Shown here: positions 24,867 through 38,394 of the stretch, piece after piece
Position numbering within the stretch: position 1 is the first letter of the stretch
How the letters are laid out: each line of letters begins with the position of its first letter
Source of the DNA: Struthio camelus
Lineage: Eukaryota > Chordata > Aves > Struthioniformes > Struthionidae
Assembly: GCF_040807025.1 (NCBI RefSeq)
Contig: NC_090943.1
Span: 123,317,400 to 123,381,399 of the forward strand
Length of the DNA stretch: 64,000 nucleotides
Direction: 5' to 3'
Notes under the pieces: generated by a model
Databases searched by the model: none
What the model was told of the DNA's origin: nothing
What the model saw: only the letters and a program-made list of their open reading frames with translations
Program-made: the position numbers and the translations under genes

Positions 24867-27500
24867 TTTGTGGTATGCTCCATGGATGTTACTCAGACGA
24901 CTCATAGGAAGCAGATGTTTTTGTCTGAATGGCCACTTTTCTGGCAATAGCATCATTTTAGTGTGATGGTTATTTGAATAGCACAAATGAGAGGGAGCTG
25001 CATGATCTCCCTATGCTTTTGTTATATTTGTTTGAGTTTCCTTTCTGATTTTTAGTTTTAAATTGTATTTTAAAGGCAGCTTCTGGCACCATTCATAGTA
25101 GCACAGCGGCTATTAATTCTGACTGCCCTGCTTCTCTTTTTTCTCTTGCTTTTAACAAGTTTTTCACTAGCTTTCATCAGTGCAGATGAGGCCTGCAAAC
25201 CTGGCAAATATGAAATGGATCTGTGAGGCTTGCTCATTAGATGCATTTTACTTAAATGCTGGTGCAGACTGCGATGGTGCCAAGCTAAGCAATACATGCA
25301 AGTGAACAGCACAACCAGCCGTGATGAGAGACGGGAGCTTGGGTCTGCTCACTGCTCTGCATTGCTCATGCTGCCGCATGCTTCGGTGATTAACCCTCAT
25401 TACTCACACAAGGCTAGACACACCGAGAAGGCTGTACGGTATGTAGGATTCAAACATATAAATCTTAAAGCTTTAACCTGAGCTGTGCATAGGTCCCCTT
25501 AAAACATGGAACGCTTACTTAGGCATACAGCAAGGATCACAATATTTGCTATGCTTTGAGGGTCAAAAGTTTTCTCTTTCATTACAGAGCAACACAGTTT
25601 GATAAGAAAGTAAGTGGTATATGCTGCTTGTCCTATGTGTTAGTACATATGTCTTTATACATGAATCTGTATGTATATTCTGTAGTATCTGTGTGTGTGT
25701 GTATGTTTATGGGCAATATACGTATTTACAGACAATATGTACACACATGCAACCTATTCAAAGTTTTTCAGATTTCTCTGAAGCCATGTGAAAGACATCT
25801 CCTTTTTCTTAACTAACCTAAAGGAGAAAGAAGAAAAGACCAGTGTGATACCTTTTTCTCCAGCGTCTTTCAATGAAATGATGGAATGTGAATGCTGCTA
25901 ATGATCGACAAAAAATTCTTACACAGCTACTTTGTACTGTAACATCAAGTAGGGTATATTAAATCACTCTCCCTTTCTCCCTCCTCATCTCTTTGCTTCT
26001 CTTATCTATTCTCTATCCTATATATTTTTTTGGGCTATGTTTTTACATGCAGGGGCTCTTATTCTCTGCATATGTGCATATTAATTGAAATACTGGAATG
26101 CCAGCCTTGCTAGTATTAATGAAATATAACTATTTCATATAGATGATAAAGAATGTAAAATATATGAAAATACATAGAAATTTAAAAAAGAAATATGTCA
26201 CTTACTAGGTATTTTCTTCCTTGTGCAGTCCTCTAAGATATCAGTAGCTTTCTTTCCTGCTTTATTTTTGAAAGTTCGTAACTCTAGACCTTGTTTGCAT
26301 CACAAAGACTGCAAAAGTATTAGGGAAATAAATAGTATATCTCTATTCCTAGATCAAGTAAACTTAAAATTTGATTAATTACATCTCTTTTTACATTAGA
26401 TCTGCTTAAAAATTCTATTCAAACTGTAATGTCATCATTAAGGCTCTTTCAGCATGGCAGAACTGACAATAGTTAGTTCCAGTATGTAATTAGGACATAT
26501 AAAAATCTTCACTATAAACAGAATTTTAATACCTACGACATCCTCAGAAGAGAGATTTTATTTTATGGATTGCTTTTATCCTATTTTGAAGCTCTAGCAT
26601 GAGCTGATGTCTTTGTTAATGTGCAATGAAACAATGACAAGATCGAGTTCACTGGCATCCAAATTGTTTTGTCAGGAGCTGTTGCGGGTTTTTTTTTCCA
26701 GCAGCTTCACATGGTTCTTTGGTGGTAAGGCAATGCTGCAGCAGTTTTGGTACAACATACAAGATTTCATAGGCAAGACAATATTCCACTCATATTTAGC
26801 CTGTCTCCGCAATTTATTTTCCATTACTAGTTTATTTCTCTTTACTAGAAGTGAAGATAATAATGGAGCCAACTTTTTTTTTTTGAATAGGTAGGTATTA
26901 GAAGGGTATTCTTTATCTTTCTATCCATGTGGATTTAGCTAGCATTAATTTTCATTTGTAGTCTTGATTGCAAAAGACACACAAAAACCTCATCTTTATA
27001 TTGCTCAGTGCTCTTACTAGAGTACAGAGGTGTCAAATACTATCAGCTACTAAATTAGCAAGGACATTTTCACTGAAATTGATTTCTTGAGTCTTTGGAA
27101 TCCTTGAAATCACTCAAAGTCCTTGTTGCTTTTCAGGTACCCTATTAATCTTTATAGGGTTCTATTGACATTGTTGGCTGAAGCTTTCCCTCTCTGCTCT
27201 CTGGGAAGATGTGAATAAGCCATAAAGGGGCAGGGATTCATTTCTAATTCAGAAGAATCCACATTAGGTCTCTAAATTGGACAGAAAATGATATTAAAAG
27301 TGTTCACAATCACAAAGTGTGAATGGCAAGTAGGGTGCTGAGTTATCCCCTGATAAAGATAGTGTTAGCGTTGATCTCACTGCTGACTTACCTTTGCTTA
27401 CCTTTAAGTGTGGCTGGAAATCTATTAAAGAAGTGGTTCAGAACTAGGAGAGTGATTCTCATCAAAACTCAACATCTTCCAAATTATTAATAGTAATAAT

Positions 27501-27590
27501 GAGAAAAAGAAGAAAAAAAGAAAAGAAGAGTAAAGAAAAAAAGCTTAGAACAAGAAGTAGGGAGTCTGGTAGAAGGAGGTAAGGTAAGGA
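27501..27590. repeat. Polypurine tract
   Basis: Thirty unbroken purines (27501-27530), then further A/G-rich sequence, including AGAAGGAGGTAAGGTAAGGAGG. Long purine tracts can form triplex DNA. Confidence 0.85.
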
Positions 27591-28200
27591 GGTGAACTGC
27601 AATTGTAAGACCCCATTTGCAGGGAAACAAAGAGCAATCAATGTAATAGCAGTATAAAGCAGTCAAAAAAGGACAAAGGCTTCAGTCTGACACCTTTTAT
27701 TCCTGAGCCCAGGTGGAACTATAATTGGCAGTCCCAGCCTGGAGATGAATACAGTGTAAAAAAGCCCTCCCTTTGGAACAGCAGACAAAGAAATGCCTCA
27801 GGTTTTAGAAGAACGGTCAAAGAGCATCTCTAGTTCCTTAGGGAAAAAAAAAGAAAACCCAAAACAGTCAAAGTGGTCATGGGGGATAAAATCTTGGCAT
27901 GTTATGAAACTTGTGTCTGGAATCTGTGAATTCCATGGCTGCCTGAGCTGCCTTTGCCTTCCTGCTCCCCATCCTCACATAGCAGCCACAACAGTCAGCG
28001 AAAGAATGTCTGACATCCTCGCAAAGTGACAAAGTGTTGCTGGCCATATTTGCTAATTTGGGTGCCAAATACTGACCCTTCTATTCACAATTTGCAGGGA
28101 TGACAGAAAATCCAGGCAGTTTCAGTCATGATCACTGACGTTTGGATTTAGCCAAGACAGAATGATCGCTCTCCTGCAACACAAGCCAGGAAAAGTGCTT

Positions 28201-28210
28201 CCCCCCCCCC
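28201..28210. repeat. C10 run
   Basis: Ten C, rare in this AT-rich window. Confidence 0.9.
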
Positions 28211-28350
28211 GAATATCCTCAGCTACTGCTTGAAATTCCAGCTATAAGGCTTATTCCACAAAGTAGTACATGCATCATTTGTGTTGAAATGTGAAACTAA
28301 TAAATATAGCCAAACGATTTATGCCTTTTCAGTGTAATTTACTGCTGCTA

Positions 28351-28380
28351 TTTTGCTTCTCTATTTTTTGCTTCTCTATT
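28351..28380. repeat. Perfect 15-bp tandem duplication
   Basis: TTTTGCTTCTCTATT occurs twice with no gap at 28351-28365 and 28366-28380. The perfect identity suggests a recent slippage-type duplication. Confidence 0.9.
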
Positions 28381-28856
28381 ATTCCTTTTCTGAAAACAGC
28401 AACAACCCTCAAGAAAAGTATCTGGAAATATACAAAAGACACGAGCTAGGGAAGAAGAACAGCATTTACAGCTTCTCCTAATAAACTAGTTTCTTAGGGA
28501 ATAACTGCATTAAAATTTATCAGACACCTACACTTCAAATTAACCAGCAAAAAATGCTCATTTTCTTATCAGATACTATATGCAATGTGCTTAACTATCA
28601 TTTATTCAGTGGGGGATGTGGGCAAAAAAGGCATATAATATGAATGTTTGGTTTACTCCTCTCTTATGACTAAGAATAGTTCAGGAATATAGACTTAGTT
28701 CTCTGGGATTGTTAATTTGTAGTCATTGACCTTTTGTTTCAAGTTTTAATTTGAAGTTTGGATGTAAATTTTTTTAATCTCCAGAAAAATTCAGCTATTA
28801 TTTGCTGACAGAAAGTCTGTACATATTTGACCACAGAAACCCTTTTTAAACCTATT

Positions 28857-28889
<33 letters not shown>

Positions 28890-28920
28890 CTGTGTCTGGG
28901 TGTGTGCCTGTGTATGTATC
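28857..28920. repeat. (TG)n microsatellite
   Basis: About 13 uninterrupted TG units are followed by decayed TCTG and GGTG units. Low-complexity frames on both strands come from it. Confidence 0.97.
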
Positions 28921-30564
28921 CATACATGTGCAGATATACAACACAAGATAAAATAATGACCATAAAAGATAATATAATGACCATAGTGGGTTTACTCCAG
29001 CATTCTCTTGCCTGTAGTGGCCACAAGCAGATGCTTAGAGTAAGTGTGGTGTGTATGTGACACTTCCTCATAGTACTTTCCTAATAGACAACTATTTTCA
29101 GCTCAGGGGATTTTCTGAGCTGGATGTGGTTTCTGTGTGCCTACCAGTGCTCGCTGTCTTTATTTTCCAAGTATATGTCCAGTGTACTGCTGAATCTATA
29201 TAAACTCTTAAAACTTGCAAAACTCTTCCCAAAGAAGCTAGCTGGTTTTTGGAATTTGAGTCACTGATTAAATCCTACTGGGATTTAGGCTACAAGACCA
29301 TGCAGAGCTGTTAGGAACCTAGTAACTGGTTTTCATGTAGGTAGAAAACAGACCCCCTTCCAAGTCCTGGTCTCGCAATTAGCTGGCAGGGGAAAGGCTG
29401 TTATACCCAGAGTTATATTAAACGCCCCTGGATCATTCTTTTCTACTGGGATTGAAAGGCACAAAATATCCAGAAGCCATGTAATGGCACATTTTGTCCC
29501 TCAACGCAGGGTCACTTCATTTGTACTGCCTATTGGGAACGGTCCTTGTCCAACCCTAGCTCTCAAAACATACTTAGGAATCGGGAGAAAGTGTTAATTT
29601 AGCACTTTAGATGTGTCTGTGGTGTGCAGTCTCTCTTCAGTACAAGAAGGAGAGGAGAGTCTCTAGAGGAATACACTATGTAGAGTCATGACTGTGGATT
29701 TCATGGGCATTTCTCCACAGTGAAGAAATGACACAGTTAAAACAGGGCCCTTTAAATTTCTCCATAGCTGAAAAAAAAGCATCGAAGACACTTGTTTAAA
29801 AGCCCATTTTACTGTGTGTGTATGTTTGTTATATACCTAGGTGAATTTAAATAATTGCTGGGCTTTCATTTCATCTGGTCAATGGACTTTTCAGAAATTC
29901 CATAGTCTTAATTCTCTTGAATGGCATTTCAAAATTTTGGGTGTTTACGTACCATCAGTACCACCCTAAACAGCTGTGACACTGAAAATCTGGAGACCGA
30001 TCAAATGGGCTAAGAAAAACTCCCAAAGCCTTCTGCCTGAAACCGCGCGCACACATCCTGTTCCTCAGAAAAGCTATGACTAATAAGTGAATAAAAAGGA
30101 TCAGAGAATTTTATCTGCTTCTGAGGGCAAATGGTATGGCCTGGCTTATGTCCATATAGCTAGCCTCTGTTCCGCTCAGAAGACAGAGTGGTAGCTTTCA
30201 AGTTGCCTAGCGGGAATAGTTCTGACAGGTGATATCCCCCAAACCCTGTCCAGGCATCATCTGGCATGTGCCAAAACCATGCTAGGAAGGGTGTTAATGA
30301 CAAAAGAATGTAATGATCGTTGCACTGTACTGTACTTCAGTTTGAGCCCTGGCCTTATTTTATATAGTAGAATAGCTGCAGTCTAAGTCATTCCTCACAC
30401 TGACCCTCCATAAAGTGTGGGCTGCTTTCAGAATAAGGTCTACAAAAGAAATTACAGCTGGAAACAGCTGTTTTCTCTGCCTGATTCTCTGTTAAGTGTT
30501 CAGTGTTAAGTTCAGGTGTTAAAGTGCCTTCATTCCATTTCCGTTTCTATTCTGGATCAATCCA

Positions 30565-30645
30565 TATTCATTTCTCCATCTGTAAAAAACTAGGATGTGA
30601 ATATTTAGTCAAATACATAAAGTATTTCTCAATCTTCTAAATAAC
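30565..30645 (+). repeat. MIR-like SINE fragment
   Basis: TTTCTCCATCTGTAAAAAAC is followed by AGGATGTGAATATTTA and then CATAAAGTATTTCTCAATCT. This follows the MIR order of CCCCATCTGTAAAATGGG, ATAATAATATTTACC and AAAGTGCTTTGAGATCT. It is short and diverged, so chance resemblance is possible. Confidence 0.4.
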
Positions 30646-31499
30646 ATGGCAAAATAAGTGGGGAAGAAGAGGGTATGTGCATTGTATATGCATAGACCAC
30701 AGCCCCTGTCTTCACCTTAGACATGTACATAGCCTTATTAGGAGGGTCAGCTCAATTAATTAAGACAAACCTATTTTAATTTCCAGGACCTTTTACAATA
30801 TAGTACTTGATTTTTTAAGTGATTCACTTCACTACTCTGGGTTTTCTACGGTTGCTAAGCCAGGATGTCAACCTGCACTCATTGTCTGCTTAATGCCATC
30901 TATCAGTTACAAAATGGCATCTCTCCTGGGAATCAGTGCAACTGGATCAACAAGATGTACACTAGAAACAACAATTATTATGAAAATTAAGAATTGTTTT
31001 CTAGCGAGTACACACATGGACAATGTGTCAAGCATGTCACTCTAACTCATTCTCAGTTCTCTCTCTTGCTCTCCAGGCTACTTGTCGCAACTTGTACATC
31101 CTTTTCTCCATCCTTTCTCCATCTTTATAAGTATAAAATAGGATAATGTTGAAGTTTATTCATATGTATTTCTTATATACATGCAGTGAACCAAGATATG
31201 CAAGAAAAACACCTACATGCACTGATTAGATTAAGTCCATATGTACATGTAAAGCCTTATGGTTGCTAATAGTCTTTGTCACTAATTTTCAACTTTTTGT
31301 GTAACGTATATGCCTATGGATTCTAAGTATATAAAAAATTATTGCCATATTTTTACTCATAGAATTTATTTGCATGCAGGCATAAAGTATTAAATTTCTT
31401 ACCTAGAGCTCCAAAATCAAATGCTAGGGTTGGATACTGGAGTGGCAGGAAGTTGGGACATTTACTTTTCTGCTAAATTCTATTCCCTTTATTCTTCAC

Positions 31500-31671
31500 T
31501 TGTCATCTGTACTATTTATCAGTTGTGTTTACGTGTCATATATGCCACACAGACTGTAACTGCCTGAGGCAGGGACTGTTTTCTTTGTCATATGTCTGTA
31601 CATTGCATAGTGCAATTGATCCTCGATTAGGTGTCTAGGCAGTAGTATGCTGCAAAAATAGATAGTAATAA
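31500..31671 (+). repeat. Ancient amniote SINE/L2-like 3' tail
   Basis: The stretch contains AGACTGTAACTGCCTGAGGC AGGGACTGTTTTCTTTGTC (split here only by reading), then TGTCTGTACATTGCATAGTGC, TAGGTGTCTAGGCAGTAGTA and a final AATAGATAGTAATAA. This is the order of the widespread amniote tail: a TTGTAAGCTC..GGCAGGGACTGT block, TGTACAGCGCCTAGCACA, GGCGCTA, then an AATAATAA end. The tail is the part recognised by L2-type reverse transcriptase. Only the 3' portion is clear; sequence before 31500 may be a diverged continuation. Confidence 0.55.
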
Positions 31672-33969
31672 CTTGCCTGTGCATGGCTTTTTGTGATTGA
31701 ATTAAAGACAGGATGGCATGGTGAAATAGCTATACTCTACATTAAAGCCAATAGGCACAGGACAAACCTTACTGTCCCTAAATACTTCATGAAAGTAGCA
31801 TGCAAGAGGTTAACAGTGAAAATTTATTTTGGTTCAGAAAAAACTGTAGTTGGCCACTCACTATATTCACTGTATTTCTTCCCACAGCTGAGATGAGCCT
31901 CCATACTTGACTCAGCTGGATTTGCTAACCCCAGCGGAGAGTATCTGGAAACCTACTTCATTTGAAAACTAATTTTATTGTAATATAGGCAATGTATCTC
32001 TTTCATTCAACCCTCCCTTATTATTGTTATTATTTTTAAACCCATCTTGTAAATGTGCTGTTTATGTTAAGCGCAGGATTGAGAGGGATCATATGGAAGA
32101 TCAAATATCCATGTAATATCATGACTAGAACCAGTGCATACTGCCACTGCCACTACCTTACAGAATGCCAAGGCTGAGCAGTCTTCACAATCTATTAATC
32201 TGTGTTCTCTTTACTGGGTGGCTGGAAGAAAAGGCTGCTAATTAATATCAGCAATGTGAGCAGTGTACGAAGTAGACACTTCTCCACTTGGAAAGTAATT
32301 GGAATAATGTAGTCATGGGAAATTATAATTATCATAGAAGAGTACAGTTTTAAGGAGTTTGTGGTCTTGTTCTATTAATTTTCCTTTTTTTAAAACAATC
32401 ATATTCTCTCCAGTTTATGTTCAAAAACAATATTGAGCAATAGTAGACGCCAGTTAGAAACGAAAGTCAACGGGCAGTAGCCTAAGTACATACTGGACCC
32501 TTCACTGCTCCTTGAGGGCCCTCTTACTAGGGCTTTAGTAGTTGAAAGACAAAAGAGTTAAGGCTGTGAAAATCATCTGGGTTCAGTCAGATCAGAGAGT
32601 TTCTGCAACCACTGTTAGCAAGTGTGCAACAGCTGTACTTGACAGTCATAGGAAAGCAAGTGGTTTCTCAGGTACTTGGAACCAGCACAGACTGAGGATT
32701 TAAAGGAGCATATTGGCTCTTGAAGAACACCTGAAAGTGGATGTTAGCCCCTACTGAGATCCTTATGGTCTGTGTGATGAAGCTGACTGGGCAGGACAGT
32801 CTGCTGTAGAGACTCAGAGAATCCCTTATGGAGGGTGTATTTTACTCATCTGTTCTGTAGGTCACCGAGTGGCACTGAGATTAACTCCTCATCTGATAAA
32901 AATTGTTGCAACCGTTCTGCTGATCATAAAATTAAAAAAATAAAACGCTGCAAGAAAGGAAAACCTCTTAGGAGAACAGGGTAAATAAGAGTATTGTTAT
33001 ATATTAAGTGAAATTATACTGCAAACCTCAGTTCTTCTCAACATCATACCTACCTCAGTCTTTAAAAAATGTCTCCGGTCAACTAGCTTTATTTCTGTTT
33101 TACCCTGATTATGACTCATCCAGTCTGTTCTTTTCCACACCCATATTTCAGGAAAGTATTAACACAAGGATCTCATGAAAAATGAAGTCAGAGCCACCCT
33201 GAGGACAATGGTGATATCACCATGTTCACAGCCACTTCTTTAACCTTACTCATTACTCTTGACTGTCTGTTATAACAAGGGCCACCGCAGGCCCATATGG
33301 CCATTGTAGGGCTGAGCATGACACTATCTGGAAATGTGAAACCTACCTGGTTTGGAGTTTCACTAACATTTTCAAACTGATCAAATTGGGGCTAAATCAT
33401 ACAGAAACTTGGGACAAATGGTGGTCTGGCCTTGTAAATACCTAATATTTTGTAGAGCTTTGATAAGATAGAGGTAGATTTGGGTCAGTCGGACAGAGTT
33501 GCATTTTTTTAACTCCAGGAAGCTCACATTAGGAATAAAACTGTGAAAAGTAGCAATCAAAGGCTGAAAAGAAGCCTTGTGCTATAGTGTAACATAGTGA
33601 ATTCCTAAAAACGTTCTTATATTAAGAATGTGTATACCCTGCTACTAAGGACTGAATTTGAATTCGTGAACTTGAAATTAAAGAGCTTTATAGCATGCTA
33701 CTTATCAGTTATCACTTTCCCTCTTTTCACATTTTTAAACTTGCATTAAATTTTGAGGCAGAATTTTAGTAAGTCTTCTGTGGCCATCTGTGACCATATC
33801 AGATAATATGTAGGACTTGCCTGTTTCGCTGTATGACAACTTTAAATTTGCTCAGCAGGCATTTAGCAGTACATGTGTGGTGTAATATATTTGGCCATCA
33901 GGAACCAGAAATCGAAAGCAAGACAAGTAGGGGAAGTGGGAAGGCTTGAAAATAAGCCTTCTAGGTGTT

Positions 33970-33987
33970 TATATATAAATATAAATA

Positions 33988-34032
<45 letters not shown>
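33970..34032. repeat. (TA)n microsatellite
   Basis: An imperfect TATATAAATA start passes into an uninterrupted run of more than 20 TA units. Open frames reading Y-I repeats on both strands are artefacts of this repeat. Confidence 0.97.
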
Positions 34033-34035
<3 letters not shown>

Positions 34036-34240
34036 GGACTACATTGGCACTTCTGTGGTTTGAAGTTTTGCAAGCTTCACAGTTTATGAGTTCATAAGGT
34101 TCACAAAGCTGGTTTAAGCTCAAAAGTACTGTTTTTTCCCTGTAATGTAAGCCTATGTGCTTCTCAGAAAGAAGATTCAGCTAATGCAAAATATTCCCAG
34201 GTAAAGGGAATCCTATGTTGTTGAAATGCGGGATATGCAA

Positions 34241-34306
34241 TTGGTATGCATGCGTATGTGTGTGCGTGCATGTGTGTGTCTGTATGCATGTGTGTGTGTA
34301 TACGTA
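34241..34306. repeat. Interrupted (TG)n microsatellite with TGCATG units
   Basis: TGTG runs are broken by GCATG, GCGTG and TCTG. It lies 210 bases after the (TA)n block. Confidence 0.9.
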
Positions 34307-35479
34307 TTTTGGATTCAAATTGGCTTTTTTTTTCTTCCTCTTTCAGCATCTTTATTCATGGTATCTCAGTCTTGGCTCAATCACTGAACCATTTCACATC
34401 CCAGGTAACATTTTCAAAAGTGTCATTATATGTAAGAAAGTAAATGACATTCAAGCTCTGAAAGCAATTTAGGTGCTTTTGAAAAGGGGGTCAAAGTTTC
34501 CTCGTCACTTGGATGCATAAAAATTTTTACTCCCAGTGCTTATAACAATTTATTATTAGTATCACAGTAGCATACAGGAGGCCAAGTCATGGGAACAGAA
34601 CTCCATTATGCTAGATTTTGAATAAACATGTTCTAAATAGACAGCCTCTGACTCAGAGGATTTAAGATTTTTTTCTATCTGTCCCTTTGTTTTCATTTTA
34701 TTAATTTCTCTTAAGCAGAATGAAAGTTATGTTAAAATTTAAATTATAATATCTGAGTGGTTTGGAAGAAGGCAAATCTGAAATCAACCATCCATAATCT
34801 GGAGTAAGAGAGAAGATAATCTGCAAATCTGAAATCTAAGAAAACAAAAATGACAAAAATCTGAATAAACAAACATTTGACCAAACAAACAAAATCATGC
34901 CTGGACACAGGTAGTAAAACGTAGCATTAAGAAAAATACTATTTTTTAAAAATCAATACCTAGTCTAATAACTTGGCCAATATAAACTGATAGCAGTTGG
35001 AAGTTTCAAGAGGCCATACTGTGTGTGATTTAGTTTTAACCTGGACTGGCATAGTTTCTGTATCTTTATTGTGACCATATGTGTAATAGAAGTGATTTGT
35101 GAATCAAGAAGGAGGTACGGCTGAGCCCCTTTAATTCCAAATTAATGGACCTATCCTCCTTGTTCTCTTGCTTAGCTTTGAAAGAAGAGTCTCTAGGGGA
35201 ACATCGAGGCTTTTTGCCCTTGCTTTGAGAGTAGAAAGGGAGAGGGTATTCTCACGTGAAAACCCTCGTATTCGATAGTCAAATTTATATCTCTAAATCA
35301 AGCTCTTCAGATATTTCCAAATCACATACTTCCTCTAATCTTCAGGATGTTGTTCAGTGATCACACAGTTACTTATTTATTAAGAAACACGCACAGTGCA
35401 AATAGCATGGAATCGTGTTTTGTTCTTTGACTGACTCAGTTGTCCCTTGGTAAAGATCGTACACCCAAGAGCTGAGTTC

Positions 35480-35690
35480 TTCAGCACTTTTGATTTCATT
35501 ACATTGTAATGTTGTTAATGACCCATGTAGACATTTATCAATTGTTCAAGTTTATTGGACAAAATAATTTATTAACTTGCAGATATCGTGCATTAACAGA
35601 GACACCTATTAATTTGCAGAAGTGGGATTATGTTAATTTATAAGTATTAGCCCCATTGACTTCACTTGCTCTTCTGACTCAGTTGGGGAA
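35480..35690. promoter_or_regulatory. Candidate conserved non-coding element with paired motif
   Basis: TATTAACTTGCAGA (35570-35583) and TATTAATTTGCAGA (35607-35620) form a 14-base motif pair 37 bases apart, differing at one base. Nearby are CAATTGTTC (SOX-like), ATTGG (CCAAT-box inverted) and several TTAAT homeodomain cores. Regulatory function is inferred only. Confidence 0.3.
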
Positions 35691-37388
35691 CTCCAGCTGT
35701 TTGAAGGATTGTGATCATTAGGCTTTTCTTGCATAGATACATATACTAGGCATCAGCAACTTTTTCCTTTTTCCTCTTTGCAAGGCCTGCCTGAAAGCCA
35801 GAAGAGTTCTACTCCGTTGTGGCAATGTATTTATTGGACACGGGAAGAAATGAATGGTATTTCCCTTCTCAGTCTGCTCTTTGATTAGTGCAAAAATGTA
35901 ATTGTCATCAGAAGGTCTGAGCTAAACTCTGAGGAGATAGATGCGGATCTAAGCTGTAGGAAAGATAGCTCATCTGAATGGACTGGTGTGTGTGCACTGT
36001 CGTGTGCCCAGGTTCTTGGCATTTGTCATCTAGATAGCACCATGACTGCTGTTTGCTCCATATTTCTGGCATTCCTCATCATAGAAACCATGGCATGTGT
36101 AGATAGATGCCGATATTCTCCCCAGTCTTCTCTCAAAAAGGAGATGGAAAGTTGTTGGGGAGTTGTATCTGAACACAAAAGCTCCTGAGCTCTCTCAGAG
36201 ATCAAAGCACTGGGTACATCCCTCCATATCCATAACGATGAAGCATTCAGAGGACTGTGCAGAACCTAATTTCATCAGCTTTCATATCTCCGGGCAAATA
36301 TTAAGTGAGATTTTTCTGCTGCATTTGCAAGTTTCCTGGATTGATTCAAACACCTGTGCAGAAATTAAACAGTTGTAAGTGTACTGTTTAGGAAAGCAGA
36401 AGAGCAATGTATTTCCCTCCCCGCCCTTTTCTTTTTCCTTTTGAATGTGGAGCTGCCTATGAACTCACTTGATTGTGCAGCCACTTCAGGTCTGACCTGA
36501 AAAGAATAATGAAGTATAAGGTTTCAAGAGCATTTTGGATGATTTGTAGGTACAAACAAGACAGTGGAAGTACATCCATAAGTGAAGTCAATTTCCTGCT
36601 TCATTCCTTTCTTTCCTCTCCTCCTTTTCTTTCATCACTCAATTTTTTTTCTCTCCCAGAATCCTTGATTATTGAAATAATCTATACACTCTTATCAAAT
36701 CTGGATTTTCAGCTGCCATAGTGCAACTTAGCCATTTAGCAAGTAGTTTACAAATGGCCCCCACCTTCTCAAGCCCTGAGGGCCTTTCCTGTTATATGAC
36801 TCTGAGATAGAAATGCTGCGCAGAATGATCCATATACAGAGAAACCTGGTAATCAATAGAAAACATTTATATTAAGGATTAATAAAAGTGTCCTGAAAAT
36901 CAATGCACAATAGGGATTTGAAATATTAGGGATTTCACCAGCATTTCAAGATCAGCTTTAGAGTCATCTACCACTGTCGGTTCCACCTTAGCACTAAAGT
37001 AATTTAATTTGGCAGGAATCAGTTAAATGGGCTAACTTTTCAAAATTATAAGAGCCTTTTTGCTGAAAAAGCATTGTATCTGCAATCAAGTGTTCCACAG
37101 TCCTGGCCATATTGCACATACTCATACACAAAGGGCAAGATTCTTGCATTTGAGCTCTTCTCCTTGTAGAAGATATAGATGGAGTGTTAGGGAACCATCT
37201 ACAGCTAATTAATCTACAGCCCTGATCTTGGCAACACTTATAGCAATTACTATGCTCACTAAAATATATCTACTTACATCAGTGCAATGATAGAGCTCTG
37301 ATTCCTCATGCCCGGTTACGCTGCAGCAAAATCCATTTCTTGCAGCAACAGACAGGCTATAAAGAACTGGAAAATGACAGCTGGTACA

Positions 37389-37420
37389 GGACCCCCCTCT
37401 CCCCCCCAACTCAGCCCCCC
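37389..37420. repeat. C-rich tract
   Basis: ACCCCCCTCTCCCCCCCAAC then TCAGCCCCCC. Confidence 0.88.
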
Positions 37421-38394
37421 TGAGTGAGTTACTAGTTCATCAATGGGGTTGCACTGGAATTTTCCATAAAAGTCCTGCTTTTTGTCTTCCACCCCAGCAG
37501 GCTGAAGCCTTAAAATAGGAAGTATTTTTCTTTTTTTTAAGATATTTCAAATATTCTTAGTAAAAGAAGGAAAAAGTCTTTAAAATGATTTTATATCCTA
37601 TTTAGAAATTCTAAATAGAATTTTTGAAGTTAACTTTCCTTTGCTTCTTTTCTTTAATTTTCAGTTAAGTCAGACTAAAGTAAGTCAAATGTAGTAAAAA
37701 CAAAACTGAAATCAAAGCCTTTTGTGGGAGACGGAGAGATTTCTGGTTTGCAAATGAAATGAAGAAATAGAGATTTTCCTGTGTTTTTGAAAGGTTTCCT
37801 TTGTCAGAAAACCCATTTCTCCTCCTAAGCTATTCCTCTTTGTAGAGAAATTCTTTGCTTGACCTTTGCAGCCAGTTTGTGACCTCTTTACCTGATTTTA
37901 ATATGTGTATGTGTACATATATATGCAATGCTCAAAACTAGCATACCGGTACTTTTTCTCATCTTTGTGATAGATGAATAGTTTTTGCACTAAGCATTTT
38001 CCCCTCCCTAATTTGACCACTGTGAATATAGATACACATACACAGAATTCCGTCTAAGTCCCTTGCTTCTAAAAATGTTTAAAAACAAATACAACTGCGA
38101 AAATGCTTATAGATTGGAAGATCGACATGCCTAGCTGGGAGATCCACCTGGCTTATGTGTAATCTTTCATCTGCCCTACTAAATCATGTACATTTTATTG
38201 GTGAAACTTAGGCAGCAAAGAACATTTCTCAAATACATATATGCAAGTTTAATATTATGCCTTATTTTTTGTTTGATTTTTAGGTTCTTTCCACAAGTAT
38301 CTACTAATAGCACCAGTTGTGAGCATGAAAAGAAAAAAAAATAAGCTTTGTGAGAACATTTCTTTCATTTGAGTAAAGAAAGTGAATCCTGAAT

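Larger units (their letters stand above)
17931..28850. other. Unique sequence with two MIR-like fossils, no supportable gene
   Basis: The 114-codon frame at 24204-24548 and the two overlapping lysine-rich frames at 20618-20931 were examined; they carry no recognisable domain or good splice context and are treated as chance. Confidence 0.75.

Noticed and set aside
28739..29071. Frames with H-T and V-C repeats
   Set aside because: They translate the (TG)n microsatellite.
33863..34123. Frames with long Y-I repeats on both strands
   Set aside because: They translate the (TA)n microsatellite.
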